A DNA stretch of 64,000 nt from JANRJY01 sp033763735 (lineage in GTDB: Bacteria; Bacteroidota; Bacteroidia; Cytophagales; UBA9547). The number at the start of each line of letters is the position of its first letter. The first letter of the stretch is position 1. The stretch covers positions 1-64,000 of the forward strand of contig JANRJY010000106.1 in the NCBI GenBank assembly GCA_033763735.1. Reading direction: 5' to 3'. The position numbers and the translations under genes are program-made. Positions 39,279-48,301 of this stretch are shown here, piece by piece. The notes below the pieces were generated by a model. The model had not been told where the DNA came from and made no database searches. It saw nothing but the letters and a program-made list of their open reading frames with translations.

Positions 39279-39659
39279 ATGGGATTGGTTTACGCAAATA
39301 TTATACTATCAAATCCGGTGAAATCGGACCTAAAACCAGTATCTACAAAATGCCTTGTTGACACCGGTTCTACATATTTGGTTCTACCTCAACATGTTGC
39401 ATTACAATTGCAATTAACCACTCTTGAAACCAGAGAAGCAACAACTGCTGATGGGAGTAGTCATAGTGTACCCTATGCGGGTCCGGTAAAGGTTAGTTTT
39501 GAAAACAGAAATTGTTTTGTGGGAGCAATTATAATGGGTGATGAGGTTTTGTTGGGTGCAGTACCAATGGAAGATATGGACTTAGTAGTGCAACCTAAAA
39601 TGTTGAAACTAAGTGTAAATCCGGAAAGCCCAAATATAGCAAGAGGAATGGCGAAATAG
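39279..39659 (+). CDS. Retropepsin-like clan AA aspartic protease
   Basis: 126 residues, a single retropepsin-like lobe. The active-site motif LVDTGSTYLVLP places the catalytic Asp at residue 28, and the hydrophobic-hydrophobic-Gly motif is seen in EVLLGAVPMEDMDL. Such bacterial proteins must dimerise to act, like retroviral protease. No signal peptide or membrane anchor, so cytosolic. ATG start, 37 bases after the XRE-S24 gene, so probably co-transcribed. Substrate unknown. Confidence 0.85.
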   Translation: MGLVYANIILSNPVKSDLKPVSTKCLVDTGSTYLVLPQHVALQLQLTTLETREATTADGSSHSVPYAGPVKVSFENRNCFVGAIIMGDEVLLGAVPMEDMDLVVQPKMLKLSVNPESPNIARGMAK

Positions 39660-39672
39660 TTTAAAACTTATC

Positions 39673-41286
39673 TTACGATTTCGAATACTCCAATGCCGCT
39701 TTTACAAACCCAATAAACAATGGATGAGGGTTAAGTACCGTACTTTTCAACTCCGGGTGATATTGTGCGCCAATAAACCAAGGATGATCCCTTAACTCTA
39801 CTATTTCAACTAAACCTGAATCAGGATTGATTCCAACAGGTAACATACCTGCCTTTTCGTATTGATCCTTGTATTTGTTATTGAACTCATATCGATGACG
39901 ATGTCTTTCTGAAATGGTGTTATGTCCATAAGCTAAAAATGCCTTTGAACCTGATTTTATCTCACATTCGTAAGCACCCAAACGCATGGTTCCTCCTTTT
40001 TTAGTGATGTGCTTTTGGTCTTCCATCATATCTATCACAGGATGTTGCGTATATTTGTTCATTTCTGTAGAATTAGCATCTTCTAGACCTAACACATTTC
40101 TACCAAACTCTACTACTGATGTTTGCATACCCAAGCAAATTCCAAAAAATGGAATTTTGTTCTCTCTGGCTATACGTACTGCATTTATTTTTCCTTCAAA
40201 ACCTCTTTCACCAAACCCGGGAGCCACAAGTATGCCATCCATGGTAATGACTTGTTCATATACATTTTCAACGGTAAGTTTTTCTGAATGAATCCAATTG
40301 ATATTTACTTTCGTCTGATTGGCAGCTCCTGCATGTATAAGTGCCTCTGCGATAGACTTATAAGCATCTTTCAACTCAACATATTTTCCAATAAGTGCAA
40401 TATTTACTTCCGAAATTGGATTTTTTAGTTTGTCTAAAAACTGAACCCAACTCATTAAATCCGGTTCTTGACGCTCATCCAACTGAAGTTTTTCCAATAC
40501 ACGCACATCTAACTTTTCCTTTTTCATCAAAAGTGGAACGTCATATATGGTTTCGGCATCGATGGATTCGATTACAAAATTGGGTGAAAGGTTTGAAAAC
40601 AAAGCTATTTTCCTTCTAATCTCGGGGTTAAGTGGATACTCAGTTCTACAAACCAAAATATCAGGTTGAATGCCGGATTCTGATAAGTTGCGAACAGAAT
40701 GCTGTGTAGGCTTAGTTTTAAGCTCCCCTGCTGATTTCAAATAAGGCACTAAAGTCAAATGTATCGTAATTACATTACCCTCCCCTTCTTCCCATTTGAA
40801 TTGGCGGACGGCTTCAATAAATGGTAAGGCTTCAATATCTCCCACACATCCCCCGATTTCAGTAATTATAATGTCATATTTGCCTGTTTCACCTAGTAGC
40901 TGAAAGTTTCTTTTAATTTCATCGGTTATATGAGGAACTACTTGAACTGTTTTTCCTAAAAAGGCTCCTTCACGTTCTTTAGTAATTACGCTGAAATAGA
41001 TTCGACCAGTTGTAACGTTATTGGCTTGACTGGTTGGCACATTCAAAAAACGTTCGTAGTGACCTAAATCTAAGTCGGTCTCTGCTCCATCATCAGTTAC
41101 ATAGCATTCGCCATGCTCATATGGGTTGAGTGTACCGGGATCAATATTAATGTATGGATCAAATTTTTGGATAGTGACAGAGTACCCTCTGGCTTGCAAC
41201 AACTTAGCTAAAGAGGCAGAAATTATCCCCTTACCTAATGATGATGTAACACCTCCGGTGACGAAAATATACTTTGCATCGGACAT
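39673..41286 (-). CDS. pyrG: CTP synthase
   Basis: 537 residues, full length. The synthetase domain starts YIFVTGGVTSSLGKGI with the P-loop, and the C-terminal glutamine amidotransferase domain has the nucleophile Cys in GICLGMQ and the His-Glu pair in YHPELKS. It makes CTP from UTP, ATP and glutamine. ATG start. Convergent with the retropepsin gene, 13 bases apart. Confidence 0.98.
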   Translation of the reverse strand: MSDAKYIFVTGGVTSSLGKGIISASLAKLLQARGYSVTIQKFDPYINIDPGTLNPYEHGECYVTDDGAETDLDLGHYERFLNVPTSQANNVTTGRIYFSVITKEREGAFLGKTVQVVPHITDEIKRNFQLLGETGKYDIIITEIGGCVGDIEALPFIEAVRQFKWEEGEGNVITIHLTLVPYLKSAGELKTKPTQHSVRNLSESGIQPDILVCRTEYPLNPEIRRKIALFSNLSPNFVIESIDAETIYDVPLLMKKEKLDVRVLEKLQLDERQEPDLMSWVQFLDKLKNPISEVNIALIGKYVELKDAYKSIAEALIHAGAANQTKVNINWIHSEKLTVENVYEQVITMDGILVAPGFGERGFEGKINAVRIARENKIPFFGICLGMQTSVVEFGRNVLGLEDANSTEMNKYTQHPVIDMMEDQKHITKKGGTMRLGAYECEIKSGSKAFLAYGHNTISERHRHRYEFNNKYKDQYEKAGMLPVGINPDSGLVEIVELRDHPWFIGAQYHPELKSTVLNPHPLFIGFVKAALEYSKS

Positions 41287-41411
41287 GTTTGCAAAAGTAC
41301 ATCCGATTATGTGTAATCAAAAGAATAAGAATTATTTATTTATCTACAAGTAAGGGAATGAGGAAATAGAAACATGAATGAATGTATGATAAATAAATTG
41401 GAAATTTGGAT

Positions 41412-41753
41412 TTAAGTGTATTCATTAAATAATTTAGTAATTTCTAATTTCAATTTTGGTAGGTGATAAACGATTATACCCCAAATAATCTCATCCTCCA
41501 CTTTTTCATAAGAATGAACTAAAAAATTACGAAGACTTATAATTTGATTTGCATTTTCTATTTTAATTGAAGATTCCAATTTTTTAAGTCTATTAATTGC
41601 TTCTCCAATAATTGCAAGTTCTCTTTCAATTGCCTTTTTTCGCATTCGATTTTCCTTATAATCATAAAAGTCTTTTTTATCTGGGAAATAAAGTTCTATG
41701 CCATTAATTGCATCCTGAATATGAAATAAAATAGCTTTCACTTCATCCTTCAT
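41412..41753 (-). CDS. hepT: HepT-like HEPN toxin (DUF86)
   Basis: 113 residues, all helical. The HEPN RNase motif RNFLVHSY gives Arg75, His80 and Tyr82 in the RX4HXY spacing. In studied HepT/MntA pairs the toxin cuts RNA and is silenced when MntA adds AMP to the Tyr of this motif. The gene overlaps the upstream MntA-like gene by 11 bases, the usual order and coupling for this system. ATG start. Function follows from the family. Confidence 0.85.
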   Translation of the reverse strand: MKDEVKAILFHIQDAINGIELYFPDKKDFYDYKENRMRKKAIERELAIIGEAINRLKKLESSIKIENANQIISLRNFLVHSYEKVEDEIIWGIIVYHLPKLKLEITKLFNEYT

Positions 41754-42051
41754 AAATCTTAACTTTTGTTTTTTCTAATACTTTTTTAAAAAATGGGTTT
41801 GAAATATTTCTTTCTCCTATTAAGTCAATATTATGATCAAATATCTTATTTAATTTTTCATAAAACTCAAAAAAATTGTCAGAATATTGTTCCAGAGTAA
41901 CCTCATCTTTAAATTTATATAAAAAATCAATATCACTATTGACATTAAATTTATCAGTTACAACCGAACCAAATACATATAAGCTTTGCACTTTATGGGT
42001 TTTGCAGATTTCAAAAAGTTGATTTTTTACTTTTAAAACTTCATTAATCAT
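41743..42051 (-). CDS. mntA: MntA-like nucleotidyltransferase antitoxin
   Basis: 102 residues of the minimal nucleotidyltransferase fold. The motif GSX10DXD is complete: Gly28-Ser29 in FGSVV, then Asp40 and Asp42 in DIDFLY. Such proteins transfer AMP from ATP to the partner HEPN toxin, which inactivates it. First gene of the pair, ATG start. I infer antitoxin function from motif and neighbour. Confidence 0.85.
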   Translation of the reverse strand: MINEVLKVKNQLFEICKTHKVQSLYVFGSVVTDKFNVNSDIDFLYKFKDEVTLEQYSDNFFEFYEKLNKIFDHNIDLIGERNISNPFFKKVLEKTKVKIYEG

Positions 42052-42218
42052 TTAACACAAAAATAATTAAATGCATTGAAAGTTTCGAAATATGTTATTA
42101 GATCCACAACGAAACTTGATAAATCTAAGTAATTTAGGGAAATGGTATAAACTATTTTCCTTCTTAAATTGATATTAATTGTTTTATCTCAAAGAGTTAA
42201 AAAGAGAAAAAATAGCAC

Positions 42219-42395
42219 TTACCTGATAAAAAACCTATACAACATTACCATCAAACCTACCAAAAACATAGCCATCGATAGCTTGTTCACAAAGTGCATA
42301 GATTTTAGACTGAAGTTGGTGGGTCGTGATGGGTCTTTTTTCCTGAAAAAATAACCAAACACTTCTCCTATTTCAAAATATTTAATAAGTTTCAT
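42219..42395 (-). CDS. Small conserved membrane protein (DUF6728-like)
   Basis: 58 residues from the ATG at 42395; the frame also opens with a TTG five codons earlier. It reads MKLIKYFEIGEVFGYFF, then RKKDPSRPTNFSLK, then one membrane helix (about 37-55). Very small proteins with this EVFGYFFRKKDPxRPTNF pattern are widespread in Bacteroidota; I recall them as DUF6728. The conserved basic patch before the helix should face the cytosol. Function unknown. It stands alone between the toxin pair and the efflux operon. The plus-strand frame here is its shadow. Confidence 0.75.
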   Translation of the reverse strand: MKLIKYFEIGEVFGYFFRKKDPSRPTNFSLKSMHFVNKLSMAMFLVGLMVMLYRFFIR

Positions 42396-42430
42396 AAATT
42401 TCTTTTTCAATTATTACCGTAAAAATAACA

Positions 42431-42494
42431 AAATCCAAGTTCAAAACGCTAAATTCTAAACAATTACAAATTTCAAAATTCAAATTCCAAATTT
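42431..42494. repeat. Word-like repeat upstream of the efflux operon
   Basis: A string of AAATCCAAGTTC, AAATTCTAAAC, AATTTCAAAATTC and AAATTCCAAATTT words. Unlike the other copies it lies at the 5' side of both neighbouring genes. About 100 bases remain between it and the efflux operon start. Confidence 0.5.
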
Positions 42495-42596
42495 GCTACT
42501 ATAGTAACCAATAATTTTATCTATTATTGAACGTTCTAAAATGATTATTTGTATTAAAGCAAAACCAAACATCCATATTTTTTGAATATTCAAAGT

Positions 42597-43631
42597 ATGC
42601 GCATTTTCAAATTATTACCCTTAATCACCGTTATTGTGGCTTGCAACAAAAAGCCAATTGATAACGCCCCTAAAGAAAAGCCCCCTGTAATGGTAGATGT
42701 ATTAATAGCGCAATACTCTGATGTAGAAAATCAAGTCATTTTAAATGGCTCTGTAATAGCTGATGAATCGGTTTACATATTCCCCGAAGTGAGTGGCAGA
42801 CTTACTTATCTGGAAATAAATGAAGGCAATTTTGTAAATAAAGGAACCATTCTTGCCAAAATAAACAATGCCGAACTTGTGGCTCAACTTAATCTACAAA
42901 AAAATCAGCTGGATTTACTTTCAAAAACAGAAGAAAGACAAAGAAAGTTATTGGAAACCAACAGTGTATCACAAGCGGAATATGATGCAGCACTTACACA
43001 ATTAAACAATATTAAATCCAACATACAAGTTCTTGAAGCACAAATAGATAAAACAATTATAAAAGCACCGTTTTCCGGCAATTTGGGATTGAGGAATGTG
43101 AGTCCTGGGGCGTATGTTACACCTCAAACACTCATTTGTAATCTGCAAAAAACAGACAAAATCAAAATTGATTTCAATGTTCCCGAAACCTATATTTCAT
43201 TGATTAATAAAGGCAAAAAAATTAAAGTTCAGATGAATGATAAAGACAAATACTACACGGCTCAAATATCTGCAATTGAACCTTCCGTAAATACGACCAC
43301 CAGAAACCTAAAAGTGAGAGCATTAGCGGAGTCCTCTGATTTGATGCCTGGTACCTTTGTAAAGGTTTACTTGAATTCGGTAAATAAGAAAAGCATACAA
43401 GTACCCACCAATGCAATTATTCCGGATGCCATTTCAAGCAAGTTGGTTTTGGTAAAGGAAAATAAAGCTAAGTTCACACCCGTCACCACAGGTAATCGCA
43501 ACAAAGATATGATAGAAATTACTTCCGGAATAGTAGCAGGTGATTCAGTGTTGGTAAGTGGAATGCTTTTTGTACGTCCAGGGGCCCCCATAAAAGTGCG
43601 AAAAATAAAAAATTATCAGGATTTTAAATAA
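42597..43631 (+). CDS. RND efflux periplasmic adaptor lipoprotein (MFP)
   Basis: 344 residues from the ATG at 42597. A TTG five codons earlier is possible, but the ATG places the lipobox VIVAC properly after a short hydrophobic segment. It has a biotinyl-lipoyl-like hairpin split by a coiled coil (about 95-155), with the second half carrying IKAPFSGNLGLRNVSPG, then a beta-barrel domain (DFNVPE). It links the inner membrane pump to the outer membrane channel. First gene of a three-gene operon with 13 bases to the next. Confidence 0.92.
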   Translation: MRIFKLLPLITVIVACNKKPIDNAPKEKPPVMVDVLIAQYSDVENQVILNGSVIADESVYIFPEVSGRLTYLEINEGNFVNKGTILAKINNAELVAQLNLQKNQLDLLSKTEERQRKLLETNSVSQAEYDAALTQLNNIKSNIQVLEAQIDKTIIKAPFSGNLGLRNVSPGAYVTPQTLICNLQKTDKIKIDFNVPETYISLINKGKKIKVQMNDKDKYYTAQISAIEPSVNTTTRNLKVRALAESSDLMPGTFVKVYLNSVNKKSIQVPTNAIIPDAISSKLVLVKENKAKFTPVTTGNRNKDMIEITSGIVAGDSVLVSGMLFVRPGAPIKVRKIKNYQDFK

Positions 43632-43644
43632 ACAAAGTCCGAAT

Positions 43645-46600
43645 ATGAATATTTCCGAATTCTCAATCAATAGACCTGTATTTGCTACAGTAATCAACAT
43701 TATTTTGTTGATGTTCGGCATCATTGGGTTTACTTTTTTGGGTGTAAGAGAATATCCTGCCATTGATCCACCCATAATTACGGTATCCACGGCTTATGCA
43801 GGTGCCAATGCAGATATCATTGAAAGCCAAATTACGGAACCTCTTGAAAAATCAATTAATGGCATACCCGGAATCAGATCCATTGCTTCAACAAGTGCCG
43901 TAGGGAGCAGCAATATTACCATTGAATTTAATTTAAGTTCCAACCTTGAAGAAGCAGCCAACGATGTGCGCGATAAAGTAAGTCAAGCAGTAAGAAATTT
44001 GCCCCAAGACATTGATGCCCCTCCGGTAGTTACCAAAGCAGATGCTAATAGTGACTTTATTATTCTGATGGCTTTACAAAGTCCAACAAAAGGACTCATG
44101 GAGATCAGTGATTATGCCGAGAATGTATTGCAAAACAAGTTTCAAACCATCCCGGAAGTAAGTGCCGTAAATGTGTTTGGCAACAAAAGGCCCTCCATGC
44201 GAATATGGATAAATCCGGACAAATTAAATGCTTATGGACTCACATTCAATGACATAACAACTGTTTTAAACAAAGAAAATGTTGAACTGCCATCGGGCAA
44301 AGTATATGGTAACAAAACCGAATTAACAATTAAAGCTTTAGGTCGTCTGTCAACAGAATCCGATTTCAAAAATTTAATTTTAAAAGAGGATGCAAATTCC
44401 ATTGTACGATTAATGGATGTTGCAAAAGTGGAAATAGGCCCTGAACAATATGAACAAACATGGAAACTAAATGGTCTGGATGGGGTTGGAATGGCGATAA
44501 TTCCGCAGCCGGGAGCCAATTACATTAAAATTTCCGATGAGTTTTATAAAAGATTTGAAAGCATTAAAAACCAAAATCCGGATATCCAACTGTCTGTGTT
44601 AATTGATTCTACTAAAAATGTAAGAAAATCGATTAAAGAAGTGGAAGAAACACTTCTTATTGCATTTATTTTGGTAGTATTGGTTATTTTCTTCTTTTTT
44701 AGAAATTGGCTGATAGCCATTCGACCTATTATTGATATACCCATTTCATTGATTGCCACCTTTTTTGTAATGTATTTGGCAGGGTTTTCGGTGAATATTT
44801 TAACGCTTCTGGGAATTGTATTAGCTACCGGCTTAGTAGTTGATGATGGGATTGTGGTTACAGAAAATATTTTCAGAAAGTTAGAAAAAGGCATGCCCAT
44901 TCGTCAGGCAGCAATAGAAGGAAGTAAAGAAATATTTTTCGCAGTTATCTCCACCTCCATCACTTTAGCTATTGTATTCTTACCAGTTATTTTTCTTCAA
45001 GGATTTACCGGTAGTTTGTTCAGAGAATTTGGCGTAGTTGTGGCATCTGCTGTGTTAATTTCTGCATTAGTTTCTCTTACCATTACACCTGTACTAAATG
45101 TGGTCTTGAATCGCAAAAACTCAGGTCATGGATGGTTATATATGAAAACAGAACCTTTTTTTGAAGGAATGGAAACAGGTTATCACCGATTAATATCTTG
45201 GTTTATTGCAAAGAGGTGGGTTTCCTGGTTGATTTTGACCATATGTATTGGTTTGATTTTTATTATTGGTAAAACCCTACAAAGTGAATTAGCACCTTTA
45301 GAAGATAAAAGTTCTATACGCTTTTCATTGTCAGGACCTGAAGGTGCCAGCTATGGATATATGATGCAAGCAGGAACGGAGTTTTCAAACTACTTATTAG
45401 ATTCAGTTCCTGAAAAGGATTTCGCATTTGCTGCTATTCCAAGTTTCTTTTCAACAGGTTTAAACTCAGGTTTTGGACGAATTGGTTTAGTCCCTCCAAA
45501 TGAAAGAACACGTTCTCAAAGTGAAATAGTCAAAGATTTATCGAAGAAATTATCACGATTCAATAACCTTAGGATATTTCCAATTGAGGAGCAAACCATT
45601 TCTGTAGGAATTGGATCCAGAGGAGCTTTGCCTGTGCAATTTATTATTCAAAACCTTGATTTTGAAAAGATTAAAACTGTATTACCTCAGTTTTTAGACT
45701 CCGCAAGAGCGAACAAAACTTTTGCCAATGTGGATGTAAACCTCAAATTCAATAAACCCGAAGTGAATATTACTATCGATAGAATAAAAGCCAGAAGTTT
45801 GGGCTTAACTGTAGCTGATATTTCAGGAGTTATTCAAAGTGCCTTTAGTGGACGAAGAATTGCGTATTATATTTCCAATGGCAAGCAATATCCGGTGATA
45901 GCGCAAGTCGGTCTAAGTGATCGACAAGAGCCCTTAGATATATCAAAATTATATGTTCGAAATATTTCCGGAGAAAGTATTCCTTTGTCGTCGGTAATAA
46001 TAATGGAAGAAAATTCCAATCCTCCTACTTTGTATCATTTCAACAGGTTTAAATCCGCAACCATTTCAGCATCCTTGGCTCCAGGTAAAACTATAGGAGA
46101 TGGTGTAAATGCAATGAAAGAAATATCAGGCAAGCTACTTGACGATACTTTCCAAACCTCTCTTGCAGGTCCATCGCGCGACTTTGCCGAAAGTTCTTCC
46201 AACACCTTATTCGCATTTTTATTGGCATTGGCATTGATTTACTTGGTTTTAGCAGCACAATTCGAAAGCTTTAAAGACCCATTTGTCATTATGCTCACCG
46301 TGCCTTTGGCTATAGCAGGTGCTTTATTGAGCCTTTGGATATTTGGGCAAACCATCAATATTTTTTCACAAATTGGTATGATTATGCTTATAGGATTGGT
46401 TACAAAAAACGGCATTTTAATTGTGGAATTTGCCAACCAAAAAAAGGCGCAGGGTTTATCTATCAAAGAGGCTGTAATTGAAGCAGCTAGTCAGCGACTT
46501 CGACCTATATTAATGACCAGTTTGGCAACTTCGTTAGGAGCACTTCCTATCGCAATTAGCTTAGGAGCGGCATCAACAAGCCGAATTCCTTTAGGGATTG

Positions 46601-46698
46601 TAATAGTAGGAGGCATTATGTTTTCATTAATATTGACTTTATTAGTAATACCAGCGGTATATACCTATATATCAAGCAAAAGGAAAGTAGATGTTTAA
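43645..46698 (+). CDS. RND multidrug efflux pump, AcrB/MexB type
   Basis: 1017 residues, twelve membrane helices in the 1+5+1+5 pattern with two large periplasmic loops. The proton relay is present: two Asp in LVVDDGIVVTEN (helix 4) and Lys in GLVTKNGILIVEFAN (helix 10). Hydrophobic HAE1-type pump rather than a metal pump, because the relay Asp pair and the surrounding sequence fit AcrB. Substrate range cannot be read. The next gene overlaps its 3' end by 8 bases. Confidence 0.95.
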   Translation: MNISEFSINRPVFATVINIILLMFGIIGFTFLGVREYPAIDPPIITVSTAYAGANADIIESQITEPLEKSINGIPGIRSIASTSAVGSSNITIEFNLSSNLEEAANDVRDKVSQAVRNLPQDIDAPPVVTKADANSDFIILMALQSPTKGLMEISDYAENVLQNKFQTIPEVSAVNVFGNKRPSMRIWINPDKLNAYGLTFNDITTVLNKENVELPSGKVYGNKTELTIKALGRLSTESDFKNLILKEDANSIVRLMDVAKVEIGPEQYEQTWKLNGLDGVGMAIIPQPGANYIKISDEFYKRFESIKNQNPDIQLSVLIDSTKNVRKSIKEVEETLLIAFILVVLVIFFFFRNWLIAIRPIIDIPISLIATFFVMYLAGFSVNILTLLGIVLATGLVVDDGIVVTENIFRKLEKGMPIRQAAIEGSKEIFFAVISTSITLAIVFLPVIFLQGFTGSLFREFGVVVASAVLISALVSLTITPVLNVVLNRKNSGHGWLYMKTEPFFEGMETGYHRLISWFIAKRWVSWLILTICIGLIFIIGKTLQSELAPLEDKSSIRFSLSGPEGASYGYMMQAGTEFSNYLLDSVPEKDFAFAAIPSFFSTGLNSGFGRIGLVPPNERTRSQSEIVKDLSKKLSRFNNLRIFPIEEQTISVGIGSRGALPVQFIIQNLDFEKIKTVLPQFLDSARANKTFANVDVNLKFNKPEVNITIDRIKARSLGLTVADISGVIQSAFSGRRIAYYISNGKQYPVIAQVGLSDRQEPLDISKLYVRNISGESIPLSSVIIMEENSNPPTLYHFNRFKSATISASLAPGKTIGDGVNAMKEISGKLLDDTFQTSLAGPSRDFAESSSNTLFAFLLALALIYLVLAAQFESFKDPFVIMLTVPLAIAGALLSLWIFGQTINIFSQIGMIMLIGLVTKNGILIVEFANQKKAQGLSIKEAVIEAASQRLRPILMTSLATSLGALPIAISLGAASTSRIPLGIVIVGGIMFSLILTLLVIPAVYTYISSKRKVDV

Positions 46699-47992
46699 AA
46701 ATTACTTTGTTGTTGGTTTTGTTTTAACTGTCTCTGCAACCATTGCACAAGACACGCTTACCTTAAACGAAGCTATTGATATTGCTTTGCAAAACAACTT
46801 TGATATTAGAATAGCTAAAAACAACCTTACAGCTGCCAAACAAAACAATACTTTAGGTGTAGCAGGTGGATTACCAAGTGTATCTGCAAATGTATCTGAT
46901 AATCAGGCATATAATAATATATATCAAAAACTTGCAACTGGGCAAGAAATCCAAAGAAATAATGCTTCTGTTAATAGCTTAAATGGTGGTATAAATGCAA
47001 CTTATACATTATTTAATGGTTTTAGAGTATATGTAACCAAAAACAGATTAAATGAGCTTGAAAAACAAAATGAATCTGTAGTATTAAATCAAATTCAAAA
47101 TACGGTTGCATTAGTAATGAGTAATTATTACAATGCACTTACCCAACAACAATATTCAAAAGTAACGTCTATAAATGAAGCAATTGCAGACATTCGTTTG
47201 GGTTTAGTAAATAATAGAAAATTTGTAGGTATGGCTAGTGATTTGGATTATTTGCAAGCGCAATTGGATTTAAGCACTGCTATACAAAATACAAATAGTC
47301 AAAAACTAACGGTTAATCAAGTAAAGATCGACCTTGTAACTATAATCAATTCTAAGTCAAAATTTTCTGATTTTAATTTGAAAGATAGTATAGAAATTGA
47401 TACCACCTTAAAACTTGGAATGGTTTTAGATCATTTAGAAAAAAATCCTCAAATACTAATTGCTGAGTCACAACTCAAAATCAATCAACAAGTTCTAAAA
47501 GAAATTAATAAACAGAATATTCCAATTATCAGATTAAATGCAGGTTACAATATTTCAAACGTCCAAAGTGACGCAGGATTATTAATTACTCAAAGAAGTT
47601 TTGGTCCATCAGTTGGTGCATCAATTCTAATTCCTATCTATAATGGAGGTATCATTAACAAACAAAAAAGTTCTGCAGAAATTAATGTTCAAAATGCCCA
47701 ATTACAAAAGGAAAGTATTTTCAATACGCTGGAATCCGGTGCAATAAAAACTTACCAGGCATATTCCAATGCAATAAACCAAATAAAATCACAAAATGGC
47801 AGCATTGATTTATCAAAGAAATTATTGGATTTGACGATCAATAAGTACAAACTAAACCAAGCCACAGTAGTAGAAATGCGATTGGCGCAGGCCAATTATG
47901 AAAATGCCCTATACCGCTTGTATTCCCTTCAATATCAAGCCAAAATAGCTGAAATAGAGCTCAAAAGATTGTCAGGGCAGTTGGTGAAGTAG
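46691..47992 (+). CDS. TolC-family outer membrane efflux channel
   Basis: 433 residues with a signal peptide ending TIAQ. It opens with the typical LTLNEAIDIALQNNFDI and shows two related halves of long helices with LNGGINATYTLFNGFR and SVGASILIPIYNGG strands, as in TolC. It forms the exit duct of the RND pump encoded just before. ATG overlaps the pump gene by 8 bases. A word-like repeat starts at its stop codon. Confidence 0.94.
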   Translation: MFKNYFVVGFVLTVSATIAQDTLTLNEAIDIALQNNFDIRIAKNNLTAAKQNNTLGVAGGLPSVSANVSDNQAYNNIYQKLATGQEIQRNNASVNSLNGGINATYTLFNGFRVYVTKNRLNELEKQNESVVLNQIQNTVALVMSNYYNALTQQQYSKVTSINEAIADIRLGLVNNRKFVGMASDLDYLQAQLDLSTAIQNTNSQKLTVNQVKIDLVTIINSKSKFSDFNLKDSIEIDTTLKLGMVLDHLEKNPQILIAESQLKINQQVLKEINKQNIPIIRLNAGYNISNVQSDAGLLITQRSFGPSVGASILIPIYNGGIINKQKSSAEINVQNAQLQKESIFNTLESGAIKTYQAYSNAINQIKSQNGSIDLSKKLLDLTINKYKLNQATVVEMRLAQANYENALYRLYSLQYQAKIAEIELKRLSGQLVK

Positions 47993-47995
47993 TAA

Positions 47996-48044
47996 GTGAT
48001 TTACGATTTACGATTTACGATTTTAGATTTTAGATTTTTTGATC
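47996..48044. repeat. Word-like repeat (TTTACGA and TTTTAGA units)
   Basis: Three TTTACGA heptamers followed by two TTTTAGA heptamers, beginning a few bases after the TAG stop of the TolC-type gene. A clean example of the word-like class: short units repeated a few times with one base change between blocks. Confidence 0.8.
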
Positions 48045-48136
48045 GCTAAATTGTATTTTTATAATATGTACTTTTGTATTTTTTTCAAATACATTATTGT
48101 GCAAGATGTATTTGAATTGTTCATAGTTATAGATAA

Positions 48137-48295
48137 TATCAACCTTTCAAGCGAAACAATAAGGCATTTGAGGCCATGAAATTTTTTAAATTATCTGAAG
48201 GAAAGATAGTCACACTTGACCAAGATGATACGTTAGTAATAGAAGGGTTGAAAATAGAAATGGTAGCTGCCTGGAGGTGGTTTGTGGAATGGTAA
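48137..48295 (+). pseudogene. C-terminal remnant of an ATPase gene (DUF4143-like)
   Basis: An open stretch of 52 codons after a TAA ends at TAA 48293-48295 and reads AFEAMKFFKLSEGKIVTL, then DTLVIEGLKIEMVAAWRWF. The pattern, with an EGxIVTLxQxD strand, a short EGLKI strand and a final W-x-W-hydrophobic, resembles the last residues of AAA+ ATP-binding proteins with a DUF4143 nuclease-like tail. Everything upstream, including the ATPase core, is missing. Together with the repeat at 47996 it fills the 308-base gap. The family call is from memory and tentative. Confidence 0.5.
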
Positions 48296-48301
48296 AGACT
48301 T

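Noticed and set aside
42169..42354. 61-codon plus-strand frame
   Set aside because: It is antisense to the recognisable small membrane protein at 42219-42395.
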